A stretch of 64,000 nt of DNA from Steromphala cineraria (Eukaryota > Mollusca > Gastropoda > Trochida > Trochidae). This document shows, in pieces, positions 54,201-57,910 of the stretch (positions within the stretch are counted from its first letter, which is position 1; every line of letters starts with the position of its first letter). Made by a program: the position numbers and the translations under genes. The notes beneath the pieces are model-generated. The model saw nothing but the letters and a program-made list of their open reading frames with translations, was not told the DNA's origin and made no database searches. The stretch covers positions 83,891,060 through 83,955,059 of the forward strand of contig OU744721.1 in the NCBI GenBank assembly GCA_916613615.1, in the 5' to 3' direction.

Positions 54201-57200
54201 GCAATTAGCGAAACAAGAAGACATAGTCATCAACATCCCCCGTCGAAATAATTTTCATTAAATCTCCCAACATTTTCCTACGAGGACCATAACTCTGTTT
54301 TATATAATTTAATAAATCTCATTTTCTAACTCCATCAAAGTATTGATACCCTGAAGACACACACCAAATTTGGTTTTCATATCTAAAATAGTTTCTGAGA
54401 AAAGTTGTCCCCTTATAAGGCATCGTCGAACAAGAATCCAAAAAGTGGGAACAAGGGTTATAACTCAGTAAAAAATAATTGCGTGATCTTGATTTTCAAA
54501 CTCCATCAAGGTATTGATACCCTGTACACACACCAAATTTGGTTATCCTATCTTAAATAGTTTTTGAGAAAAGTTTTCCCCTTTAACTCGGACAGACGGA
54601 TGCATGGACGGACGGACAGACGAAGCCCAAACCAACCGGTATATTCCCCTCCCGCTTCGTGACGGGCGATAATAAAACTAGAAGAAACAACCTTCAGAAC
54701 AGGTCCAAAATCTTAACTTATACAATGTAATACATTTCTAACTTATAACACTTAATCATTTTCATGTACAAAACGGATTGATCGAAGGGCCTATCAAATA
54801 CAATCTAGATGGCCCAGTAAATACAGCTCAGTATTTGATCCCATTGAAATAGGAAATATCTATAACCATTTATTATGAAAGCTTGTAAGTATATCACAAA
54901 TCTCTCAATCCCATTTACAACTGACATTCTCCTCTCTACAATTGACGACACACAGAATACTCCTTTAAATAACCAGTATCACCTTCTTCCAACAACCGAC
55001 ACTTCGAGGCTGCAGAACCATATTTCTTCTCTCAATTGAACTCCTTCATGGAAAATATATCACCGGTGTTAAGTTGAATAACTCAAGTGTCAATTCCATT
55101 CCACCTTGTAACTGACAGATAGTAAAAGTGCTGATAAGAGTTATCTCCCCTGCAGATGGACAGGCACTTGATACACTCGTTGTCCTGGGTAATATATCAC
55201 GTATACACTGGACATAGTACCCTCATTTAGATAACCACTTCAAAGCTTTCATTCGTCATGCCTTGTAAGTAAATGTGGGTACTTGTATATAGACTGTAAG
55301 ACTAAATGTAGGGCTGACCAACTATTCATTGTAAGTAGAAGTAGATGTAGCTGTCTGTGAATTGAAGGGACCAGGTCACCCAGACATAATACAAATACAC
55401 GGATTAGAATACCTCCGTAAGTAAGTAACATAGACTTGTAAGTATGTGGTCTCGTAACTGGATGTAAGCAGTTAACCAAGGGAAGTGATTTAACTGGGTA
55501 AATGGTGGATAAACCAATGATTTAACTGGGTAAATGGTGGATAAACCAATGATTTAACTGGGTAAATGGTGATTTATTACAACTTGGAGAAATGAAGAAT
55601 CTGATAAATGAAAGATAAACAAAAGAAGCTCTTGTATTGACAAACTCTAAAACTGAAACAATTGATAAATGGTAGATGACACCAAGGAATCTTGTTATTT
55701 AATGAATTTTACAATTGAAACAATTAAGGTAGATAAATGTGGTAAGTGGTAGATAAACCTAAGAAAATGTGTGAATTGATGAACTATACAGCAGAACCAA
55801 TTTGGGTAGAAGAATAGATAAATGGTAGATAAACAAACCAAAATTTTGTTAATTGAATAACACAATTGAGACAATACAATTAGAAGAGGATTCCATAGAG
55901 AACATGATCTTCAATGAATGTAGAAAATCAAACTACCTGTGTATAAGTCGTAGTGAATGGCACCACACCTTTGTGCTACATTGTGAACTTACTAGGGACA
56001 TAGTGAGGTACACATGATACAAGAAGGATAATGGACAGAAAGAAGGTGCGACCAATTAGCAATGACCAGCTGATTACTAAAGATTTGTTCCTCCCATATT
56101 GATATCAATATCATCTATAAGTAACAATGAGTCACCAGTAAAGATTAACAAAAGAATTCCGGATGACACTAATGATAGAGTTTAAGACAAACAAAGACTA
56201 CACAACCAGGTATTCAATACTGGTGTAACAAATCTTTTAACCTTTGAATAGAAGAATTTCTAAGCCAGGTAGATATAACTGTACATTTCTGCACCACCTG
56301 TGAAGTTTATTTCTGTTAGGTAATTGGTCAGAGGCCCAGACCTCCTAAACAAGAACAGAACTTAAAACCTTTGAATAAGAGGAATTTCCAAACTAGGTGG
56401 AGATAAATGTACATTTCTGCACCACCTGTAAATTTTATTCCTGTCAGGTAAGTGGTCACTGAGGCCCAGATCTCCTGAACAAACTGACACTGCTTTGTTG
56501 AGCTGCAGTATAAACAGTCCACGATTGCTTCAGTACTGTTTAGAATTCACCTCACATTTCCTTGTCCGAGGTAGATCACAGAGGTAAAACACAGGTGAAC
56601 TCGTTAACCTGTAATCAAGTAACTAGTCGCCCGTCTGACAATCACTGTTATGTTCTTTAAATACCTTTATGTTGCCAAGTCATTAGAGCGCTAATTATTG
56701 TCATTATCTCGTAAATGACACTTCCAATGTTATGTTCAACTTTAACACCACCATTAGTGGTTTTATCTTTGGTGAGAGGTCCTAATTAAGCTTTGTTTCC
56801 ATGGTAATGGGTAAAAATAGTCCCTGGTTCTAATTCTTACACATGACTAATTAGAATGATCAGCAATGAGAATAGACTGACAGACCACCACAGAGATTTC
56901 AAGTGGAAACTCACTAATAATTTCACAAAAATATTTCAATAATGAAATTAAAAATTATGAAATAAAATCAATTTCAATTTTCTTACCTTCTTTCATGATC
57001 AGGGCCTTTCACCATATTCTGTAACAAAAAGAAAAGTTTTTAAAGTTCTGGTAAAAAGTCATCAAATAAAAAATCATCAATCAAACCATTAACCATCAAT
57101 ATAATAACAAATAATTAATCACAAAACAACACTCAATCAACAAAAGAGATAATCATTTCACCATTGACTCACAATGTTTGCTGGGTGAAGGAAGAGCGTG

Positions 57201-57244
57201 TGTTGCCAGTTGCCGACGTTGCCGAGCATTGTGAGAGAAGACAT
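15617..57244 (-). CDS. ankfn1: ANKFN1 / Wide-awake (Nmf9) family protein, complete spliced gene model
   Basis: I joined 21 exons by hand at GT/AG sites with matching phases: 57244-57173, 57018-56987, 34636-34532, 32206-32052, 31727-31626, 26550-26472, 25462-25359, 22583-22450, 21891-21813, 21472-21359, 21062-20874, 20463-20350, 20097-19998, 19550-19415, 19088-18975, 18700-18482, 18113-17947, 17587-17466, 17120-16941, 16697-16597, 16333-15617. The sum is 3135 nt, giving 1044 aa and a TAA stop. Domains: two ankyrin repeats (about 156-216), one fibronectin type III domain (about 288-388), a long family-specific region (about 389-806) and a Ras-association-like domain (about 930-1029). From the family: Drosophila Wake acts in clock neurons in sleep timing, and mouse Nmf9/Ankfn1 is needed for normal neurological function; it is probably a cytoplasmic or membrane-associated scaffold rather than an enzyme. 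I see no signal peptide or membrane segment. Orthology is inferred from domain order, not from a search. Confidence 0.85.
16597..16697 (-). CDS. ankfn1: ankfn1 exon 20 (family-specific region)
   Basis: Acceptor tgtattacag and donor TGAG|gtactt. It encodes INYLTYQPEFIARYSRLSSI and then LEMDVSLAQQAHRE, predicted helical. It ends on a codon boundary that matches the start of the terminal exon. Confidence 0.9.
16941..17120 (-). CDS. ankfn1: ankfn1 exon 19 (family-specific region)
   Basis: Acceptor cttgttgcag and donor ATGA|gtaagt. It encodes ISPDVDHRVYDCEVIELSPG, then VSFILVLPPVEEVCIVPGQ, ending LPVQVFEM. The split codon A|TC gives Ile. Confidence 0.9.
17466..17587 (-). CDS. ankfn1: ankfn1 exon 18 (family-specific region)
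   Basis: Acceptor ctatgacag and donor CTCG|gtatgt. It encodes EEWEYLQSLGSDECPIKPSS and then TQQQFRSSVNKAARRLLSLL. The split codon G|GC gives Gly at the next junction. Confidence 0.88.
17947..18113 (-). CDS. ankfn1: ankfn1 exon 17 (family-specific region)
   Basis: Acceptor tctacctgcag and donor CACG|gtgaga. It encodes EMILYHQVSSISLPCGLYLG and then YLKIHVSVEKLQVLVQHKM, ending CPNVS. The pattern of hydrophobic alternation suggests a folded beta/alpha domain. The split codon CG|A gives Arg. Confidence 0.9.
18482..18700 (-). CDS. ankfn1: ankfn1 exon 16 (family-specific region)
   Basis: Acceptor ctcacttacag and donor TCCT|gtgagt. It encodes 73 codons, including TSLGLHDLGQFYHKPLKD, GSIVLITINHIRETKF and KWVSLGKLARRQSLAGMDL. 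RRQS is a likely basophilic kinase or 14-3-3-type site, which is inference. It is GC-rich against AT-rich introns. Confidence 0.9.
18975..19088 (-). CDS. ankfn1: ankfn1 exon 15 (family-specific region)
   Basis: Acceptor tctccttcag and donor ACAG|gtaggg. It encodes IASTWDDVKSLRHDMDKSSS and then AGTVHFRSKLLQAASTLQ, helical in character. Both boundaries fall between codons. Confidence 0.88.
19415..19550 (-). CDS. ankfn1: ankfn1 exon 14 (family-specific region)
   Basis: Acceptor ctcctccacag and donor GAAG|gtcagt. It encodes GVYLACLLYNEDRVLVTSEE, then an acidic stretch, and ends SDLYWMMK. The intron immediately upstream contains diverged tandem copies of this acceptor region. Confidence 0.88.
19535..19800. 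repeat. Diverged tandem copies of the exon-14 acceptor region
   Basis: Sequence around the acceptor of exon 14 (ccaggtacacgcccctgtgg then aggagag) recurs near 19620, 19709 and 19788 in the upstream intron. Each copy is followed by a tttctgaatcagtc-like stretch, giving a period of roughly 85-90 bp. Confidence 0.65.
19998..20097 (-). CDS. ankfn1: ankfn1 exon 13 (basic segment)
   Basis: Acceptor ctcctccgcag and donor AGAG|gttagt. It encodes DSKHRSCDSPQQRKRISIKN and then LFISAPKFQKSLKR. It is strongly basic, with an R-K-R-I-S kinase-type site. The last codon is completed by the first G of the next exon. Confidence 0.88.
20350..20463 (-). CDS. ankfn1: ankfn1 exon 12 (family-specific region)
   Basis: Acceptor cctattgcag and donor AAAG|gtactg. 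It encodes NWRDVDSVSPRVEGKVQSLQ and then VLFNRVKQSRPSDASELK. It begins the long conserved region after FN3, for which I know no named domain. Confidence 0.88.
20874..21062 (-). CDS. ankfn1: ankfn1 exon 11 (FN3 domain, C-terminal half)
   Basis: Acceptor ccttctgcag and donor TCCA|gtgagt. It encodes VEWSTTENFSMLSGEI, then LEIAGLVKGSQYFVRVSACN and MKGCGAYTLSSPP. The strand F signature Y-F-V-R-V-x-A-x-N and the G-x-G-x-x-T closing turn complete the FN3 domain. Confidence 0.92.
21171..21212. repeat. (GATA)n microsatellite
   Basis: About ten uninterrupted gata units lie in the intron between the two FN3 exons. Confidence 0.97.
21359..21472 (-). CDS. ankfn1: ankfn1 exon 10 (FN3 domain, N-terminal half)
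   Basis: Acceptor tttttccacag and donor AAAG|gtaaaa. It encodes RPPDAPTNVRLSVASSSSLL and then VNFGEPLNHNGAVVTKYK. This is a textbook FN3 opening: P-x-x-P at the start, the L-x-V strand, and the N-G-A-x-V-x-x-Y strand C signature. Confidence 0.9.
21813..21891 (-). CDS. ankfn1: ankfn1 exon 9 (linker into FN3)
   Basis: Acceptor tttttttgcag and donor GCAA|gtaagt. It encodes EHETQLSHWEFRHRLLKRM and then RAGYDHA, a basic amphipathic helix. The last base A is completed to Arg (A|GG) at the start of the FN3 domain. Confidence 0.85.
22450..22583 (-). CDS. ankfn1: ankfn1 exon 8 (helical linker)
   Basis: Acceptor ctgcccacag and donor AAAAG|gtaagc. It encodes a charged helical segment (CRLDRLEALIAEAEKKVVD) followed by a polar Ser/Asn-rich stretch ending SPAQQK. 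It sits between the ankyrin and FN3 domains and ends on a codon boundary. Confidence 0.85.
22584..25358. other. ankfn1 intron between ankyrin exon 7 and exon 8
   Basis: A 2.8-kb AT-rich intron; no element or exon recognised. Confidence 0.6.
25359..25462 (-). CDS. ankfn1: ankfn1 exon 7 (second ankyrin repeat)
   Basis: Acceptor tgtttgcag and donor TATAT|gtatgt. It encodes VNSDNLTPLDVAVMTNN and then MAKMLLFNGARESPI. The N-x-T-P-L-D-x-A core of an ankyrin repeat is clear, with the usual TPLHxA His replaced by Asp. The ankyrin block is short: two repeats in all, about residues 156-216. Confidence 0.9.
26290..26490. repeat. Diverged copies of the exon-6 donor region
   Basis: Three stretches near 26327, 26392 and 26467 share the pattern ccatc/tccgtgc + tcacctt/tcacctg + tgatatc/caaatcgac, interleaved with caatgca-gatga words. 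The last is the genuine donor of exon 6. The similarity is weak. Confidence 0.35.
26472..26550 (-). CDS. ankfn1: ankfn1 exon 6 (first ankyrin repeat)
   Basis: Acceptor gtccttgcag and donor ACAG|gtgagc. It encodes ALFEAVEQQDIDGVKQILE and then GGVDLN, a typical ankyrin helix pair (A-x-E...V..LLE.G.D.N) leading into the next repeat. The phase joins the codon AG|T (Ser) to the next exon. Confidence 0.9.
26551..31625. other. ankfn1 intron between exons 5 and 6
   Basis: A 5.1-kb intron. It holds one foldback element (31101-31267) and a short GC-rich island at 28330-28460 with a 54-codon minus-strand open frame that I did not accept as an exon. Confidence 0.6.
31101..31267 (+). mobile_element. Foldback element copy with shared tail
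   Basis: Arms at about 31101-31143 and 31187-31232 are near-perfect inverted copies (gaggaatatatggatgacaa and its complement), followed by a tail ending ccaacttctaaaatgcctct. It lies in the ankfn1 intron between 26550 and 31626, just downstream of exon 5. Confidence 0.75.
31626..31727 (-). CDS. ankfn1: ankfn1 exon 5 (linker into ankyrin region)
   Basis: Acceptor gttattttcag and donor TATG|gtaagt. It encodes VTPRKKGSSSDLESLSPAK, a basic RRRSDKR patch and NYYDIY, leading directly into the first ankyrin repeat. The left-over G is completed to Ala by the next exon. The basic patch could be a nuclear-localisation or phosphorylation region, which is inference. Confidence 0.85.
32052..32206 (-). 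CDS. ankfn1: ankfn1 exon 4 (Ser/Pro-rich linker)
   Basis: Acceptor ccatttcag and donor CAG|gtaagg. It encodes GDGRTIKILAAEDPG and then a low-complexity Ser/Pro/Ala-rich stretch ending RHPRSLS. GC content is well above that of the flanking introns. It receives its first codon from either exon 34532 (Cys) or exon 33194 (Leu). It contains the word agttacctccctt, which also turns up in non-coding parts of this window. Confidence 0.85.
33194..33408 (-). CDS. ankfn1: ankfn1 alternative N-terminal exon 1c (or cassette exon)
   Basis: A frame from ATG 33408 (M-H-L-G-Q-M-Q...) runs to a strong donor (GATCT|gtaagt). It leaves two bases that are completed by the first base of the exon at 32206, so DDYSDL continues into GDGRT. 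The end is very acidic (a run of Asp, Glu and Ser). The frame stays open upstream to a TGA near 33475. Two readings are possible: a first exon of an isoform of about 1046 aa, or a cassette exon using the AG after acaag near 33435, which is also in phase with the 34532 donor. The acceptor side has a poor pyrimidine tract, which favours a first exon. Confidence 0.55.
34313..34361. repeat. Short tandem duplication (~24 bp)
   Basis: The words aaccaagaacaaacagaaga occur twice in succession, in the intron just downstream of exon 3. Confidence 0.85.
34532..34636 (-). CDS. ankfn1: ankfn1 exon 3 (common Ser/Arg-rich linker)
   Basis: Acceptor ttcaacag and donor CTG|gtgaga enclose 105 nt. In the phase set by exons 1b and 2a it encodes a basic, serine-rich segment (LESSGSFYKLARRLSQ...) ending RSVSLD. 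The final TG joins C of the next exon to make Cys. RRLS and RQRS are sites of the kind basophilic kinases prefer. Another frame is also fully open across this exon. Confidence 0.75.
34637..39048. other. Long ankfn1 5' intron, part left of the LINE
   Basis: Mostly unremarkable AT-rich sequence with a short tandem repeat at 36297-36396. Small ORFs at 35216 and 37877-38201 have no supporting features. Confidence 0.5.
36297..36396. repeat. Short tandem repeat (~37 bp, 2.5 copies)
   Basis: The word aactaacactgtttacctgg with the adjoining gttcaataa recurs, with the last copy partial. It lies in the long 5' intron. Confidence 0.8.
39049..39196 (+). mobile_element. Foldback element copy with shared tail
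   Basis: Inverted arms around gaggaacatatggatgacaa and gttgtcatccatattttcct, followed by the same tail as the 31-kb copy (ccaacctctaaaatgcctct). It is in the same orientation and about 440 bp from the LINE's left repeat. Confidence 0.75.
39635..40039. repeat. 405-bp direct repeat, left copy (target-site duplication of the LINE)
   Basis: Line-by-line comparison with 44819-45223 shows the same sequence at a constant offset of 5184, with no substitution or indel seen. It ends exactly where the LINE's poly-T tract begins. It starts cgtgtttcgccc and ends catggggaatt. Confidence 0.93.
40176..43973 (-). CDS. LINE ORF2-type polyprotein: APE endonuclease and reverse transcriptase, intact
   Basis: 1265 aa with no internal stop. 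Residues about 1-240 are an AP-endonuclease-like domain: N11, QDTH at 39-42 (Asp where most relatives have Glu in QETH), GDFN at 142-145, RLDFF at 204-208 and SDH at 229-231. A coiled, Lys/Glu-rich linker follows at about 310-375. The reverse transcriptase spans about 470-790: SPGPSGYTTEFF, the YRPISLLN block, LIDFEKAFDSVEW (catalytic Asp about 610), SRGCRQGDPLSPYLF and FADD at 710-713. A C-terminal zinc-knuckle-like motif C-x2-C-x8-H-x4-C lies at 1145-1162. The enzyme would nick target DNA and copy its own RNA there. The completeness suggests a recent insertion. Confidence 0.95.
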   Translation of the reverse strand: MVDKLKIFCSNCQGLNNEKKRRDVFRNLKQKKGNIYCIQDTHFTKEKEQKIITEWRSEIRFSSFSSQSRGVAILFQNNFNFTIEDEICDNENGNFLILKVRTNDDVFTITNIYGPNVDTPGFYTHIKSLINKLDCEVNIMCGDFNLVQNQELDTYNYKHVNNPKARDIVIDMSEELNLYDPWREANIGTKRYTWRKSNPLKQARLDFFLISRNLEQSVLSSEILTSYRSDHSLILLELQFTKLERGRGFWKFNNSLLHDPEYVCKVKQMIRDTFDEYSRVDADGDKHLVINDQLFLEVLLCNIRGLTIKYSSIKKRERLKEEKEIDESLESLETLLDEKNNEKEKKEIIEQINELKIQQLEINKVKTEGIMVRAKANWKEKGEKPTKYFLSLEKQKFVNKAITKLKDENTLVTGKEQIIKHVHCYYKTLYSSQSSKDVKLDELFKESNIPKLSTEHAESLEGRFQYEEVLNALKQMKNDKSPGPSGYTTEFFKFFWGDIHSFLINSLNFAYLNGELSISQKQGLITCLPKSGKSREYIKNYRPISLLNISYKIASATIASRIKKILPTIISDDQRGFMKGRYIGDCTRLVADIMEYTEQMNIPGLLILIDFEKAFDSVEWKFIDKCLDFFNFGPSVTRWIKTFYNDISSSVLVNGFSSDFFSISRGCRQGDPLSPYLFLICTEILAHMLRENNKIKGIKLLDVEYLLTQFADDTTIILDGTEKSFQATLETLKKYAEFSGLKINIEKTKIIWIGSMMFSDSQYCKTFKLDWSQKPFTLLGIQFQHNQAEMVERNYKDKLKQIDKTMTTWLRRDLTPFGRITVLKSLILPSLNHLFTMLPNPNNDIILNLQKKCFKFVWKEKPDKIKRNTIIQSYKDGGLKVPLILETIQAQKLSWLRRTFVKHSNISNLEHYAVPTKGLHPTEMGANYLKRFIIPYIKNLFWKDVYESWANIQSLQINEFQTETPKQYIWANDNIVVGNRPIIYKQYLKQNVKFINDLLQTDGSFYKYEDFVTIYNINTNFLEYQGIINSIKAYLASKNITLNKAETPFLPSNLLILYKEAKGCKIFYSTLLRKHALQTKLNSQLKWERDIDVDISEELWKTYNYVPFRTTVNTHLRWLQYKIIHRCITTNKDLYNYNLLKSDLCTFCNVETESVAHLFFECVHVKTLWQKLEDWIEYNTGTKLNLDKKHKCFGYKERRNDVLNLILIATKNYIYCKRCINIRPDFTGLKKYLHSLYDTDKFTAFSNCNYNKFFTFWSSCHNLFT
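44262..44504 (-). other. ATG-less 80-codon cysteine-rich reading frame in the LINE 5' region
   Basis: The frame is open from just after a TAA to a TAG. It has eight Cys (C22, C25, C45, C51, C59, C61, C65, C79) and several His, including PCAPC and CDCDNNC. Its last codons overlap a donor-like sequence (AACT|gtaagt). It could be an ORF1 remnant, a captured exon, or chance. No in-frame ATG is present. Confidence 0.35.
44819..45223. repeat. 405-bp direct repeat, right copy (target-site duplication of the LINE)
   Basis: Identical to 39635-40039 as far as I can read. It starts immediately at the LINE's 5' end. The sequence diverges on the outer side (aactctgcacg here, poly-T in the left copy), as expected for the two sides of an insertion. 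Confidence 0.93.
45224..48125. other. Long ankfn1 5' intron, part right of the LINE
   Basis: Contains a minus-strand 103-codon ORF (45574-45263), with no recognised domain, and fragments of the foldback family. Otherwise AT-rich and featureless. Confidence 0.5.
46255..46285 (+). repeat. Single-arm remnant of the foldback family
   Basis: The sequence atggataataacttctttat resembles one arm of the foldback elements at 3, 31 and 39 kb, with no complementary arm nearby. A tail-like fragment (atgcctctcaaagaaa) also occurs near 47661. Confidence 0.4.
48126..48142 (-). CDS. ankfn1: ankfn1 alternative first coding exon 1b (MKIKR start)
   Basis: An ATG at 48142 with A at -3 encodes M-K-I-K-R, then the exon ends with AG at the donor AAG|gtagct. 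The phase is the same as that of the 56987 exon, so it splices in frame to the exon at 34636 and gives a 1015-aa isoform. The 17 coding bases alone are weak evidence; the case rests on the phase match and the long GC-richer leader upstream. Confidence 0.6.
48143..48440 (-). other. Probable 5' leader of the exon-1b transcript, with an upstream ORF
   Basis: The segment upstream of the 48142 ATG is richer in GC than the surrounding intron and contains no acceptor-like sequence just before the ATG, so it reads as a 5' untranslated leader. It contains a 73-codon upstream ORF (ATG at 48421, stop at 48200) in a different context from the main start. The transcription start is not visible. Confidence 0.35.
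48441..50584. other. Intron of the 57-kb isoform / upstream of exon 1b
   Basis: AT-rich. A GC-richer patch at 50250-50360 shows no coding signal. Promoter elements for exon 1b must lie near 48.4-48.6 kb, but none is distinctive. Confidence 0.4.
50585..51530. repeat. Tandem array of about six ~140-170-bp units
   Basis: The word agaaagttttttt, followed by gcactcac and an ataaaacgtaaatgttatgc-type core, recurs near 50752, 50893, 51040, 51180, 51331 and 51503. Unit length varies through internal gaps. It is intronic for the 57-kb promoter isoform. Confidence 0.88.
51531..54224. other. Intron of the 57-kb isoform, nothing firm
   Basis: A minus-strand donor-like site after an ATG (ATGTATCTACAG|gtgagc near 52817) is seen, but its phase does not fit the accepted reading of exon 3. 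The 77- and 85-codon ORFs at 53071 and 53378 are unsupported. Confidence 0.35.
54225..54672. repeat. Dispersed-type repeat with internal duplication and ggacggacag tract
   Basis: Two related ~150-bp modules (sharing aactccatcaa, gtattgataccctg and cacaccaaatttggtt) are followed by a short degenerate ggac/ggat tract and a GC-richer end (cccgcttcgtgacgggcgat). Elements with this layout are common in marine invertebrate genomes; family assignment needs a repeat database. Confidence 0.55.
55487..55572. repeat. Tandem repeat of tgatttaactgggtaaatgg units
   Basis: Two full units of about 32-33 bp and a partial third occur in a row. Looser relatives (gataaatggtagataaac) continue to about 55830. Confidence 0.88.
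56236..56485. repeat. Diverged ~125-bp tandem duplication
   Basis: Both copies contain acctttgaata, gtacatttctgcaccacctg and gaggcccaga-tctcct words in the same order. They lie just downstream of exon 2a in the intron. Confidence 0.8.
56987..57018 (-). CDS. ankfn1: ankfn1 exon 2a (32-nt microexon)
   Basis: A 32-nt exon between a pyrimidine-rich acceptor (tttgttacag) and a strong donor (AAG|gtaaga). It encodes NMVKGPDHER plus two bases of the next codon. The left-over AG is completed to Arg by the first base of the exon at 34636. It also contains its own ATG, so it could start translation if used as a first exon. Confidence 0.6.
57173..57244 (-). CDS. ankfn1: ankfn1 alternative first coding exon 1a
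   Basis: The frame starts at the ATG at 57244, preceded in frame by TAG. A second in-frame ATG lies at 57229. It encodes 24 residues, rich in Asn, Gly and Leu (MSSLTMLGNVGNWQ...), and ends on a codon boundary at a consensus donor (ATT|gtgagt). The next exon begins on a codon boundary. A CCAAT motif on the minus strand lies at 57274-57280. Conservation or transcript data would be needed to choose between the two ATGs. Confidence 0.6.
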
Positions 57245-57499
57245 TAGCACCTAGGATAAGTTCCCCCGACCACTGATTGGTGTCGGAGTGACAGACAGAC
57301 AGGGGTTCCCGAGCCGCTTCATATCAGAGATGAGTGGAGGCACTTTGAAGTGCTGACTGCAGCTTACCTCACTGATTCCCTTCCTCTCATATCTCTGTGT
57401 ATCGGAGTTTTATCGTTACTATCATAGGAGAGGGCTTGTCATAAAATATATGTCAATGACCGCTTGGGAAGTTCTAGCGAAACTTTGTTTAAACTTAGT

Positions 57500-57910
57500 G
57501 TTGAGAGAATGCCTGTATGCATGAAAGTTCCACTGGACATGTACCTTCATTCAATATATCCTGTGCATAAATAGCTCTAGAAACCAATAGAATGTATTTT
57601 TTTATGCATGAAGGCTGGACAGTAAATGATAACGCACCAAATATTCAATTTATAGAAGTGTTACCAAGTAAGCATGTGAAACTCATGGAGTCAGTGTTGT
57701 GAGAATGCCTGTATGTACCAGTGAACAGGTAACTTCTTAAAAGACCCTGTACATAAACAGTTCTAGGAAGTTCTTTGCTCCAACCGAGTTGACAGAATGC
57801 TTGTAAGCATGTACACTGGACAGTAAATGATACTGCACTGATGATACAGTTCACAGAAGGGTTACAATTACAACTAAGAGACCAGGTGAAACTCATGAAG
57901 TCAGTGACCT
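57500..57910. repeat. ~196-bp tandem duplication upstream of exon 1a
   Basis: The order gagaatgcctgtatg, cctgtgcata/cctgtacataaa, ggacagtaaatgata, gtgaaactcatg, gtcagtg occurs twice, at about 57500-57695 and 57696-57910. It starts about 250 bp upstream of the exon-1a ATG. Confidence 0.75.
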
